Position numbers and translations under genes: made by a program
In this document: positions 1 through 9,231 of the stretch, piece by piece
How positions within the stretch are numbered: position 1 is the stretch's first letter
Layout: the number at the start of each line of letters is the position of its first letter
The notes under the pieces: model-generated
The model's input: the letters and a program-made list of their open reading frames with translations, nothing else
Databases searched by the model: none
What the model was told of the DNA's origin: nothing
DNA from: CAZEDU01 sp964511185
Lineage (GTDB): Bacteria; Myxococcota; Myxococcia; Myxococcales; Myxococcaceae
Direction of reading: 5' to 3'
DNA: 64,000 nucleotides
Assembly: GCA_964511185.1 (NCBI GenBank)
Contig: CAZEDU010000001.1
Location: 1 to 64,000, forward strand

Positions 1-439
1 TGAACGAGATGGTCTACAACCGCTGCGTCGGCACGCGGTTCTGCTCGAACAACTGCCCGTACAAGGTCCGCCGGTTCAACTACCTGAACTACACCGGCCA
101 CCGCGCGGCGGTTCAAAAGCTGATGGCCAACCCCGACGTGACGGTGCGCGCGCGCGGGGTGATGGAGAAGTGCACCTACTGCGTGCAGCGCATCGAGCGC
201 GCCCGCATCGACGCGCGCATCGAAGGGCGCGACTTCGCGCCCGGCGAGGTGAAGACCGCCTGCCAACAGGCGTGCCCTTCGCGCGCCATCGAGTTCGGAG
301 ACTTGAACGACGAGGGCTCTGCGGTCGCCAAGCGGCACAAGGATCTGCGCCGCTACGACCTGCTGCACGAGCTCGGCACCCAGCCGCGCACCGTCTACCT
401 CGCGCGCGTCCGCAACCCGCACCCCGACCTGGTGACGCC

Positions 440-443
<4 letters not shown>
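1..443 (+). CDS. actB: Alternative complex III iron-sulfur subunit ActB (C-terminal part)
   Basis: This is the last 146 residues of the large Fe-S subunit of alternative complex III; the gene begins left of the window. Visible cysteine motifs are CVGTRFCSNNCPYK, CTYC and CQQACPSRA, the spacing of ferredoxin-like 4Fe-4S clusters in the DmsB/NrfC-like half of ActB. In the family this half receives electrons and lies on the periplasmic side of the quinol-oxidising membrane subunits. The stop codon (441-443) overlaps the GTG start of actC, so the genes are translationally coupled. I identify it from the cysteine pattern together with the actC-actD-actE-actF order that follows. The N-terminal molybdopterin-like domain cannot be checked here. 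Confidence 0.9.
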
Positions 444-1827
<1,384 letters not shown>

Positions 1828-1831
<4 letters not shown>

Positions 1832-2352
1832 GCGCCTACGTGCTCGGACAGTTCGCCCACGCCGACGCCTGGCTGAAGGCCGCGCGCCGGCTCACCGAGG
1901 CGAAGCTCGGCGAGGTGGACCTCCACTCGCCGTACCCGGTGCACGGCGTGGAGGACGCGCTCGGCCTCAAGCGCTCGCCGGTGCCGTTCTTCGCGGGCCT
2001 GGCCGCGTTGCTCGGCGTGCTGAGCGGCTACGCGCTGCAGTACTACGCCAACGTCTACGACTACCCGCTGAACGTCGGCGGCCGCCCGCAGCACTCGCCG
2101 CCCACCTTCATTCCCATCACCTTCGAGGTGGGCATCCTCTTCACCGCGCTCACTCTCTTCGGAGTGCTGCTCTGGCGCATGCGGCTGCCGCGGCCGCACC
2201 ACCCGGTGTTCGAGGTCGACGCCTTCCGCCGCGCGCTCACCCACGAGCTGTGGCTGTCGGTCGCGACCGAGCCGACCCGGCTCGACGAGGCGAAGCGGCT
2301 CCTCTCCGAGGCGGGCGCGGATCAGGTCTCGGTGGTGGAGGTGACGCCGTGA
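1828..2352 (+). CDS. actD: Alternative complex III subunit ActD (DUF3341)
   Basis: A 174-residue protein with two transmembrane helices (about residues 50-70 and 95-120) and a soluble C-terminal domain, matching DUF3341/ActD. The stretch between the helices (QYYANVYDYPLNVGGRP) is the conserved periplasmic loop of the family. The C-terminal part (about 140-174, EAKRLLSEAGADQVSVVEV) is a small alpha/beta domain typical of ActD. It is a structural membrane subunit with no cofactor. The start is set by the ATGA overlap with actC; the stop overlaps the actE GTG. Confidence 0.9.
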
Positions 2353-2969
2353 GGCGCTGCGCCGTCGCCTGGGCCGCGCTGCTCCTGGGCTGCCAATGCC
2401 AGGACCAGGCGCTGCACCGCATGCAGGACCAGCCCAAGGGGCTCTGGTACGAGGCGAGCGAGGTGTTCGCCGACGGGCGGGTGATGCGGCCGCCGCCGCC
2501 CGACACCGTGTCGCGCCAGTGGGTCGCGCGCGGCGGGCTGCTCCCCAACGGCCGCGCCGCGGGGCCCGACGCCGGCTACGTCGACCAGCTGCCGGTGCCC
2601 TGGTCGATGCCGCTGCTCCAGACCGGGCGCAAGCACTTCGACATCTATTGCGCCGCCTGCCACGGCCTCGACGGCAGCGGCCACAGCCTGGCCTCGGAGA
2701 ACATGGCGATCCGGCGGCCACCTTCGCTCATCGCCCCGGCGGCGGACGGCGGCACCGAGGGGCGCGACCCCACGCGCTTCAGCTTGGGCTACCTCTACGA
2801 AGTGGTGGCCGACGGCTACGGCGTGATGCCGCCGTTCGGTCCGTTCCTCACCCCCGAGGAGCGCTGGGCGGTCGCGGCGTACGTGCGGGTGCTGCAGCGC
2901 AGCCAGAACGCCTCGCTCGACGCGGTGCCGCGCGAGGAGCGTCAGCGGCTCGAAGGAGGCGGCCGATGA
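2349..2969 (+). CDS. actE: Alternative complex III monoheme cytochrome c lipoprotein ActE
   Basis: A 206-residue mono-heme cytochrome c. A lipoprotein signal is visible: basic start, AVAWAALLLGC, with the lipobox cysteine near residue 16. The heme site CAACH is at residues 101-105 and a methionine ligand candidate lies in GVMPPFGPF. ActE is lipid-anchored at the periplasmic face and passes electrons from the Fe-S chain to the terminal oxidase, here probably the CoxB-fused cytochrome c encoded downstream. The GTG start overlaps the actD stop and is the only start giving an immediate signal peptide. Confidence 0.9.
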   Translation: MRRCAVAWAALLLGCQCQDQALHRMQDQPKGLWYEASEVFADGRVMRPPPPDTVSRQWVARGGLLPNGRAAGPDAGYVDQLPVPWSMPLLQTGRKHFDIYCAACHGLDGSGHSLASENMAIRRPPSLIAPAADGGTEGRDPTRFSLGYLYEVVADGYGVMPPFGPFLTPEERWAVAAYVRVLQRSQNASLDAVPREERQRLEGGGR

Positions 2970-4153
2970 ACGCGCCCCTCGAACGCTTCACCGGCGGCGC
3001 GCGGCTGATGCGGTTCAGCGCGGGGGCGGCGCTGCTCGGCCTGGGGCTCTGGGGCCTGGGGCTGTGGCGCGAGCCGGCGCGCGCGCTCTTCGCCTACCTG
3101 TTCTCGTTCGTGTTCTGGGTCTCGCTCGCGCTCGGGGCGCTCTTCCTGCTCGCCATCTTCCACGCGTCGAAGGCGCGCTGGCCGGTGGTGCTGCGGCGGA
3201 TGATCGAGACCCTCGCGCTCGGGTTGATTCCGCTCGCCGTGCTCTTCGTGCCCATCGGCCTGGGGCTTCCGCACCTCTACAGCTGGGTGAACCCCGAGGC
3301 GCGCTTCAGCGGCCACGCGCTGCACCTCCTTCACGAGAAGCACGGCTACCTGAACGTGCCGGGCTTCCTCGCGCGCGCCGCCCTCTACTTCGCGGTGTGG
3401 ATCGCCGTGGGCGTGCTCCTGCATCGGCTCTCCGCGCGGCAAGACGAGCACGGCGAGCTGATCGCCACCCAGCGCCAGCGGCGCCTCGGCGCGGGCGCGC
3501 TGCCTTTCCTGGCCATCACGCTGACCTTCGCCGCGTTCGACTGGCTGATGTCGCTGCACCCCAACTGGTTCTCCACCCTCTTCGGCGTCTACTACTTCGC
3601 GGGCGCGTTCCTGGGCGCCGTCTCGGTGCTCACCTTGGTGACGCTGCTCGCGCGCGGCCCGAACCTCTACAGCGCGCTCGTCACGCCGGCGCACTGGCAC
3701 AACCTGGGGAAGTTCCAGCTCGCGTTCGTCTCGTTCTGGGCCTACATCGCGTTCTCGCAGTACATGCTCATCTGGATCGCCAACCTCCCCGAGGAGGTGG
3801 TCTGGTTCCTCGAGCGCACGCGCGGCGGGTGGCGGTCCTACAGCGTCGCGCTGGTGGTGGTGCACTTCGTCATCCCCTTCATCGTCCTGCTCTCGCGGCG
3901 CGTGAAGCTGCGGGCGCGCGCGCTGGCGCTCATCTCGACGTGGCTGCTCGTCGTCCACGCGCTCGACCTCTACTGGCTGGTGCTGCCGACGCTCCACCCG
4001 GATGGGCCGCGCCCGTCGTGGATGGACCTGGCCGCCTTCATCGGCGTCGGCGGCGTCTGCGTCGCCTTCTGCACCTGGCGCCTGCGCGGCCAGTACACCG
4101 CGCCCATTCGCGATCCGTTCCTCGCCGACTCCCTCCACTACGTGCAGCCATGA
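2966..4153 (+). CDS. actF: Alternative complex III membrane subunit ActF
   Basis: A 395-residue polytopic membrane protein, the second quinol-module subunit of alternative complex III and a distant paralogue of ActC. About ten hydrophobic helices are visible, with conserved-looking loops such as LYSWVNPEARFSGHAL and the helix containing WLMSLHPNWFSTLFGVYYF, a hallmark of ActF proteins. The function is quinol binding and structural support; no heme motifs are present. The start is fixed by an ATGA overlap with actE, preceded by GAAGGAGG as ribosome-binding site. The stop overlaps the next start. Confidence 0.92.
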   Translation: MNAPLERFTGGARLMRFSAGAALLGLGLWGLGLWREPARALFAYLFSFVFWVSLALGALFLLAIFHASKARWPVVLRRMIETLALGLIPLAVLFVPIGLGLPHLYSWVNPEARFSGHALHLLHEKHGYLNVPGFLARAALYFAVWIAVGVLLHRLSARQDEHGELIATQRQRRLGAGALPFLAITLTFAAFDWLMSLHPNWFSTLFGVYYFAGAFLGAVSVLTLVTLLARGPNLYSALVTPAHWHNLGKFQLAFVSFWAYIAFSQYMLIWIANLPEEVVWFLERTRGGWRSYSVALVVVHFVIPFIVLLSRRVKLRARALALISTWLLVVHALDLYWLVLPTLHPDGPRPSWMDLAAFIGVGGVCVAFCTWRLRGQYTAPIRDPFLADSLHYVQP

Positions 4154-4533
4154 GTCAGCTCACCGAGCGAGATCCCAACAACCTCGACGCGACCGGCCCC
4201 GTGGCGCGCGAGATTCCAGCGCGCGAGGTGCTCGCCGGCGGGCTGATGACGCTCGGCCTGTTCGCCTTCATCGTGCTCGCCACCGAGCTGCTCCTCCACC
4301 AGCCCATCAAGCCCGGGCCGCGCGACGTGACGCCGCGCCCGGCGAAGCTGGGACAGCCGGAGATCGGCATCGTCAACCAGGAGCTCTTCGAGCAAGACAC
4401 GCGCGCCGAGCAGACCCGTCAGGCGCAGCGCCAGCGCCTGTCGACCTACGGCTGGGTGGACCGCGCGCGCGGCACCGTGCACGTGCCCATCGAGCGCGCG
4501 ATGGAGCGCGCGGTGGAGGAGCTCGGCCCATGA
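4150..4533 (+). CDS. Small single-helix membrane protein of the ACIII-oxidase operon
   Basis: A 127-residue protein with one hydrophobic helix at about residues 29-48 (LAGGLMTLGLFAFIVLATEL) and a hydrophilic tail. The C-terminal tail has a recognisable block, LSTYGWVDRARGTVHVPI, followed by an amphipathic ERAMERAVEEL. I have seen this YGWVD...IPI-RAM pattern in small proteins encoded next to SCO and cytochrome oxidase genes in other bacteria, but it has no function I can name. It overlaps actF and the SCO gene by 4 nt each, so it is co-translated with the complex. It could be a small ACIII subunit (ActG-like position) or an assembly factor; the choice is inference. Confidence 0.8.
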   Translation: MSQLTERDPNNLDATGPVAREIPAREVLAGGLMTLGLFAFIVLATELLLHQPIKPGPRDVTPRPAKLGQPEIGIVNQELFEQDTRAEQTRQAQRQRLSTYGWVDRARGTVHVPIERAMERAVEELGP

Positions 4534-5312
4534 CCGCCTTCGTCCTCGCGCTCGCGCTCGCGTCGAGCCCCGCGCCTCCTCCTGAAGCCGTGCTGAACGA
4601 CGTCGACGTGATTGAACAGCTCGGCGCCCAGGTCCCGGGCGGCCTCACCTTCGTGGGGCCGGAAGGGCCGGTGCGGCTCGACTCGCTCTACGGCCGCGAC
4701 AAGCCCATCCTGCTGCTGCTCACCTACGGCCGCTGCCCGTCGCTGTGCGGGCTCACCCTCAACGGCCTGGTGGGCTCGCTCAAGCGCACCTTCCTCTCGC
4801 TCGAGAAGGACTACCTGGCGCTCACGGTGAGCCTCGACCCGCGCGAGACGCCCGAGAGCGCGGCGAAGCGCCAGCGCGGCCACCTGCAGGCGCTCGGCCG
4901 GCCGGAGGCCACCGCCGCTTGGCCTTTCTGGACCGGCACCCGCGAGCGCATCGACGCGCTCGCCGACGCGGTGGGCATTCGCTACGTCTACGACGCCCAG
5001 AGCGACCAGTACGCGCACCCGTCGGTCGTGGTGCTGCTCTCGCCGGAAGGCCGCGTCGTCCGCTACCTGTACGGCATCCAGCTCGATCCGCGCGACCTGA
5101 AGCTCGCGCTCCTCGAGGCGGGAGAGGGCCGCGTCGGCACCACGCTCGACCGCGTGCTGTTGCGCTGCTACCGCTACGACCCGAAGGCGCGCGGTTACCT
5201 GCCGTTCGTGCGGGCCTACCTGCAAGTCGGTGGGCTCTTGGTGTTCGCCGCGCTGGCCGTGGCGCTGGGCGTGTTCTGGCGGCGGGAGCTGCGCAAGGAG
5301 CGCGCGCCATGA
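4530..5312 (+). CDS. sco: SCO1/SenC copper chaperone for cytochrome oxidase CuA site
   Basis: A 260-residue exported thioredoxin-fold protein of the SCO1/SenC family. It carries the copper-binding YGRCPSLCGL (CxxxC) motif near residues 72-76 and the downstream histidine in SDQYAHPSVVVLL, which together bind copper. An N-terminal signal-like segment and a C-terminal transmembrane helix (GGLLVFAALAVALGVFW) suggest it is anchored in the inner membrane with the domain outside. It delivers copper to the CuA site of CoxB, the next gene. The start overlaps the upstream stop (ATGA) and the stop overlaps coxB. Confidence 0.92.
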   Translation: MTAFVLALALASSPAPPPEAVLNDVDVIEQLGAQVPGGLTFVGPEGPVRLDSLYGRDKPILLLLTYGRCPSLCGLTLNGLVGSLKRTFLSLEKDYLALTVSLDPRETPESAAKRQRGHLQALGRPEATAAWPFWTGTRERIDALADAVGIRYVYDAQSDQYAHPSVVVLLSPEGRVVRYLYGIQLDPRDLKLALLEAGEGRVGTTLDRVLLRCYRYDPKARGYLPFVRAYLQVGGLLVFAALAVALGVFWRRELRKERAP

Positions 5313-6358
5313 ACGAGCTGCTCCGCCGCGTCCTGTTTCTGCCCGAGCAGGCGAGCCACTTCGCGCGCGAGCTCGATGGCCTGCATTACTTCGTCATCAT
5401 CACCACGATGATCGCGTCGACCGCCATCGGCCTGACCGCGCTCGGGCTGTTCGTGCGGTTCCGCCGGCGCGACCCGATGCAGTCCACGCCGCCCATCTAC
5501 CCGCGCTGGTGGATCGAAGCGCTCTTCATCGGCGTGCCGCTCGTCTTCTTCGTCGGCTGGTTCGCCATCGGCTACCGGCAGTTCGCCGCGCTGCGCGCAC
5601 CGCCGCCCGACGCGATGGACGTCTACGTGATGGGCAAGCAGTGGATGTGGAAGTTCAGCTACCCCGACGGGCCGAGCGCCGTCGACGTGCTGCGCGTGCC
5701 CGAAGGCCGGCCGGTGCGGCTGCTCATCACCTCGCGCGACGTCATCCACTCCTTCTTCGTGCCCGAGTTCCGCATCAAGCAGGACGCGATCCCCGGCCGC
5801 TACACCGAGATCTGGTTCACCGCGACCAAGCCTGGCCGCTACCAGGTGCTCTGCGCCGAGTACTGCGGCACCAACCACTCGATGATGCGCGGCGCGGTCG
5901 AGGTGATGGCCCCCGAGGCGTACGACGCCTGGTGGCAGAAGGTCCGCCAGGGGCTGGTCGCGGCGCAGGACAGCGCCCGCTCGTTCGAAGAGGACGAGGC
6001 GCGCACCGAAGGCCTCGTCGCGCAGGGCCTGCGCGCCGCGAACGTCCACGGCTGCCTCAAGTGCCACACGCTCGACGGCACCGCGCACATCGGGCCCAGC
6101 TTCCTGAACCTGTACCTGCGGCGCACCCCGCTGCAGGACGGCCGCACCATCGTGGCCGACGAGGCCTACCTCACCGAGTCGATGATGGATCCGCTCGCCA
6201 AGATGGTGCGCGGCTACCAGCCCGTGATGCCGAGCTTCCAAGGCAAGCTCGCCGGCCCCGAGGCCGCGGCGCTGGTCGAGCTGATCAAGTCGCTGCAGAG
6301 CACGGACGCCGTGCGCATTGGCCCTCAGGAGCCCTTGTATGAACCCGTCCGCCGATAG
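5309..6358 (+). CDS. coxB: Cytochrome c oxidase subunit II with fused cytochrome c (caa3-type)
   Basis: A 349-residue subunit II. Two N-terminal membrane helices (about residues 27-50 and 70-90) are followed by a cupredoxin domain with CuA ligands: His147 in DVIHSFFVP, and Cys182/Cys186/His190/Met193 in CAEYCGTNHSMM. A C-terminal cytochrome c domain has C249-x-x-C252-H253 and a distal Met in YQPVMPSFQGKL. The fusion makes this a caa3-type oxidase that takes electrons directly from ActE. The start overlaps the sco stop by 4 nt; its end overlaps coxA by 20 nt. Confidence 0.95.
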   Translation: MNELLRRVLFLPEQASHFARELDGLHYFVIITTMIASTAIGLTALGLFVRFRRRDPMQSTPPIYPRWWIEALFIGVPLVFFVGWFAIGYRQFAALRAPPPDAMDVYVMGKQWMWKFSYPDGPSAVDVLRVPEGRPVRLLITSRDVIHSFFVPEFRIKQDAIPGRYTEIWFTATKPGRYQVLCAEYCGTNHSMMRGAVEVMAPEAYDAWWQKVRQGLVAAQDSARSFEEDEARTEGLVAQGLRAANVHGCLKCHTLDGTAHIGPSFLNLYLRRTPLQDGRTIVADEAYLTESMMDPLAKMVRGYQPVMPSFQGKLAGPEAAALVELIKSLQSTDAVRIGPQEPLYEPVRR

Positions 6359-7961
6359 CCCGACGCACGCGAGCTACTTGACGGACGGCACCACCGTCCG
6401 GTCCTGGCTCCTCACCATCGACCACAAGCGCATCGGGCTCATGTACCTGGTGCTGGTGGTGCTGTTCTTCTTCGTCGGCGGCCTGTTCGCGATGCTCTTG
6501 CGGCTCGAGCTCTTGACGCCCGGGCCCACCCTCATGAGCGCCAACGCCTACAACCGGGCGTTCACGCTGCACGGGGTGATCATGATCTTCCTGTTCATGA
6601 TCCCCGCCATCCCCGCCGCCTTCGGCAACTTCATGCTGCCGCTGATGCTCGGGGCGAAGGACCTGGCCTTCCCCAAGCTCAACCTGCTCTCGGTCTACCT
6701 GTACCTGGCGGGGGCGCTGCTCGCCATCTGGGCGATGATTCACGGCGGCACCGACACCGGCTGGACCTTCTACACGCCCTACAGCGTGGTGACGCCGACG
6801 CGCGTCGCGCCCGTGCTGCTCGGGGCGTTCATCATCGGCTTCTCGAGCATCCTCACCGGGCTCAACTTCATCGTGACCATTCACACCTTGCGCGCGCCCG
6901 GGCTGCGCTTCATGCAGCTGCCGCTCTTCGTCTGGTCGCTCTACGGCACCAGCATCATTCAGCTGCTCGCCACGCCCGTGCTCGGGCTGGTGCTGCTGCT
7001 CATCGCGGTCGAGCACGTCTTCGGCTTCGGCCTGTTCGACCCCGCGCGCGGCGGCGACCCGCTCCTGATGCAGCACCTGTTCTGGTTCTACTCGCACCCC
7101 GCCGTCTACATCATGGTGCTGCCCGCGATGGGGGTGGTGAGCGAGGTCATCTCCTGCTTCGCGCGCCGCCTCGTCTTCGGCTACCGCCTGGTCGCGCTCT
7201 CCAGCATCGGCATCGCCGTGGTCGGCTTCTTCGTCTGGGGACACCACATGTTCGTCGCCGGCCAGTCGACCTTCAACGCCGGGGCGTTCGGCGTGCTGTC
7301 GATGTTCGTCGGCGTGTTCACCGCCATCAAGGTCTTCAACTGGACCGCCACGCTCTACAAAGGCGCGGTGCGCTTCAGCACGCCGTTCGCTTACGTCTGC
7401 GGCTTCCTCTTCTTCCTCGTCTTCGGCGGCATGACCGGCGTCGCCGTCGCCACCGTGTCGCTCGACGTCCACTGGCACGACACCTACTTCGTCGTGGCGC
7501 ACTTCCACTTCATCATGGTCGGCGCCGTGCTGATGGCGTTCCTCGCCGGGCTGCACTACTGGTTCCCGAAGATGTTCGGCCGCTGCTACCCCGAAGGCTG
7601 GGGCTTGGTGTCGGCGGTGTTGATCATCCTGGGGTTCAACGCCACCTTCATTCCGCAGTTCCTGCTCGGCAACTTCGGCATGCCGCGGCGCTACTACTCG
7701 TACCCCGACCACTTCCAGGCGCTGAACGTCGCGTCGACCGCGGGCGCCTCGCTGCTCGCGTTCGGCTTCGTCCTCATCGCCATCTACCTCGCGCTGTCGC
7801 TGCGGTACGGGAAGGTCTCGGGCCCCAACCCGTTCCTGAGCGCCGGATACGAGTGGCAGACGTCGTCGCCGCCGCCCACCCACAACTTCGAACGACCGCC
7901 CGCGTTCGACCGGCCGCCGCACGACTACGGGGAGATGTCGGAGGTGGCCCATGCGCGCTGA
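6339..7961 (+). CDS. coxA: Cytochrome c oxidase subunit I
   Basis: A 540-residue heme-copper oxidase catalytic subunit with twelve hydrophobic helices. Signatures are visible: HGVIMIFLFMIPAIPAAFGN (helix II with the low-spin heme His), WFYSHPAVYIMVLPAMG (CuB His and the cross-linked Tyr helix), GHHMFVAG (CuB His pair), and HWHDTYFVVAHFHFIM (high- and low-spin heme ligands). It reduces oxygen and pumps protons in the inner membrane. ATG at 6339 follows an AGGAG ribosome-binding sequence (about 6327-6331). A TTG seven codons earlier is possible but would remove that spacing. It overlaps both neighbours. Confidence 0.96.
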   Translation: MNPSADSPTHASYLTDGTTVRSWLLTIDHKRIGLMYLVLVVLFFFVGGLFAMLLRLELLTPGPTLMSANAYNRAFTLHGVIMIFLFMIPAIPAAFGNFMLPLMLGAKDLAFPKLNLLSVYLYLAGALLAIWAMIHGGTDTGWTFYTPYSVVTPTRVAPVLLGAFIIGFSSILTGLNFIVTIHTLRAPGLRFMQLPLFVWSLYGTSIIQLLATPVLGLVLLLIAVEHVFGFGLFDPARGGDPLLMQHLFWFYSHPAVYIMVLPAMGVVSEVISCFARRLVFGYRLVALSSIGIAVVGFFVWGHHMFVAGQSTFNAGAFGVLSMFVGVFTAIKVFNWTATLYKGAVRFSTPFAYVCGFLFFLVFGGMTGVAVATVSLDVHWHDTYFVVAHFHFIMVGAVLMAFLAGLHYWFPKMFGRCYPEGWGLVSAVLIILGFNATFIPQFLLGNFGMPRRYYSYPDHFQALNVASTAGASLLAFGFVLIAIYLALSLRYGKVSGPNPFLSAGYEWQTSSPPPTHNFERPPAFDRPPHDYGEMSEVAHAR

Positions 7962-8583
7962 CGCACCGCTGGCGCATCACTTCGACTCGCTCGAGACACA
8001 ACAGACCGCCGCCCGGTTCGGCATGTGGCTGTTCCTGACGACGGAAATCTTGCTCTTCGCGGGCCTCTTCGTCGCCTACGGCCTGTACCGCTACTTCTTC
8101 CCCGCCACGTTCATCGAAGGCAGCCACCACCTGCACACCGCCTATGGCGCGGTGAACACCGTGGTGCTGATCACCTCCAGCCTCACCGTGGCGATGGCCG
8201 TGCACTACGCGCGCACCGACCGCCCGCGGCTGACCGCGTGGATGCTCCTCTTGTCCATCGCCATGGGCTTCGCGTTCTTGGGCATCAAGGCCGTCGAGTA
8301 CGGGCACCACATCCACGACGGCGCGCTGCCCGGGCCGTTCTTCCACCTCGAAGGCTTCCAAGCCCCGTACGGCGGCCTCTTCTTCTCGCTGTACTTCCTC
8401 GCGACCGGGCTGCACGCCATCCACGTCGTCATCGGCATGAGCATCCTCGCGTGGGCCGCGTGGCGCGCGTGGAAGGGCTCCTACTCGAGCGCGTACTACA
8501 CGCCCATCGAGCTCTCCGGCATGTACTGGCACCTGGTCGACCTGGTTTGGATTTACCTCTTCCCGCTCTTGTATTTGGCCTGA
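7951..8583 (+). CDS. coxC: Cytochrome c oxidase subunit III
   Basis: A 210-residue membrane protein of the heme-copper oxidase subunit III family with five predicted helices. Family landmarks are FGMWLFLTTEILLFAGLFVAY at the start, KAVEYGHHIHDGA, FFSLYFLATGLHAIHVVIGM and the C-terminal YWHLVDLVWIYLFPLLYL. It stabilises subunit I and proton uptake rather than binding redox centres. The ATG lies 11 nt inside the end of coxA. The ribosome-binding GGAGG (about 7940-7944) is inside coxA. Confidence 0.95.
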   Translation: MRADAPLAHHFDSLETQQTAARFGMWLFLTTEILLFAGLFVAYGLYRYFFPATFIEGSHHLHTAYGAVNTVVLITSSLTVAMAVHYARTDRPRLTAWMLLLSIAMGFAFLGIKAVEYGHHIHDGALPGPFFHLEGFQAPYGGLFFSLYFLATGLHAIHVVIGMSILAWAAWRAWKGSYSSAYYTPIELSGMYWHLVDLVWIYLFPLLYLA

Positions 8584-8591
8584 GGAGAGAC

Positions 8592-8933
8592 ATGGCGCGC
8601 GAGGAACACGAGAGCCACTCCGCCGTGCCCTACGTCATCGTGTGGGCGCTGCTGTTGGTGTTGACCGCCGCGACGTACCTCTTGGCCAAGGCGCCGATCG
8701 GCGCGTGGCACATGCCCGTGGCCCTCACCATCGCGACGACCAAAGCCGCGCTGGTGGTGCTCATCTTCATGCACCTCAAAGACCACTCGGTGGCCAACCG
8801 CATGGTGTTCGGGCTGAGCCTGGTGTTCGTCGTGCTGCTGCTCGGGTTGACGCTGTCCGACGGGATGACGCGCGTGCGTTGGACCAACCCGCCCGGCGCC
8901 GTCGGCAACCCGCTGGAAGCCGAGGCGGAGTGA
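8592..8933 (+). CDS. coxD: Cytochrome c oxidase subunit IV-type protein
   Basis: A 113-residue protein with three hydrophobic helices (about 13-32, 42-60 and 70-90), typical of prokaryotic subunit IV (COX4_pro/CtaF-like). The HVPVALTIATTKA-like region appears here as HMPVALTIATTKAALVVLIF followed by MHLKDHSVANRM, a common feature of the family. It is an accessory subunit and the last gene of the respiratory operon. The start is set by TGAGGAGAGAC directly upstream, in which the coxC stop is part of the GAGGAG ribosome-binding site. Confidence 0.88.
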   Translation: MAREEHESHSAVPYVIVWALLLVLTAATYLLAKAPIGAWHMPVALTIATTKAALVVLIFMHLKDHSVANRMVFGLSLVFVVLLLGLTLSDGMTRVRWTNPPGAVGNPLEAEAE

Positions 8934-8959
8934 GCGCGAAGCGCACGGGCTGAATGCCG

Positions 8960-9095
8960 CGCGGCAAGGCCCTGAAACGGAAAGCGGAAGATCTTCATCG
9001 GCCGTCCGAACGAAAGCCCCTCAGCCGTGCCGAGCCACGAACGGGGGGACTGACAGCCATTCGCCAACCTTGAAGCGTCTGACGTGTCCTGCCAC
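8960..9095 (-). repeat. Dispersed repeat copy A (26-bp exact core plus weaker flank)
   Basis: Positions 9070-9095 are an exact reverse complement of 28954-28979 (26 bp; inner part GGACACGTCAGACGCTTC read on the minus strand). Read on the minus strand, similarity continues weakly for about 110 bp, including a shared CTCGGCAC-CTG block and TTCAGGGCC-TGCCGCG near the far end. The copy sits between the convergent 3' ends of coxD and the phosphomannomutase gene. The rest of the 8934-9231 interval holds no gene that I can support. Confidence 0.7.
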
Positions 9096-9231
9096 GTCGA
9101 TTGCTTCAAAGTCGCCGTTTTCCAGCACAGCGCGCCGTGCGGCGGCCGCGTCTTGGCAGATGCTCGAACCATCCGGGCGTCAACCGGCCCGAGATCAGTC
9201 AGCACCTGCCCTTTGGGCGAAACACGGCGAG

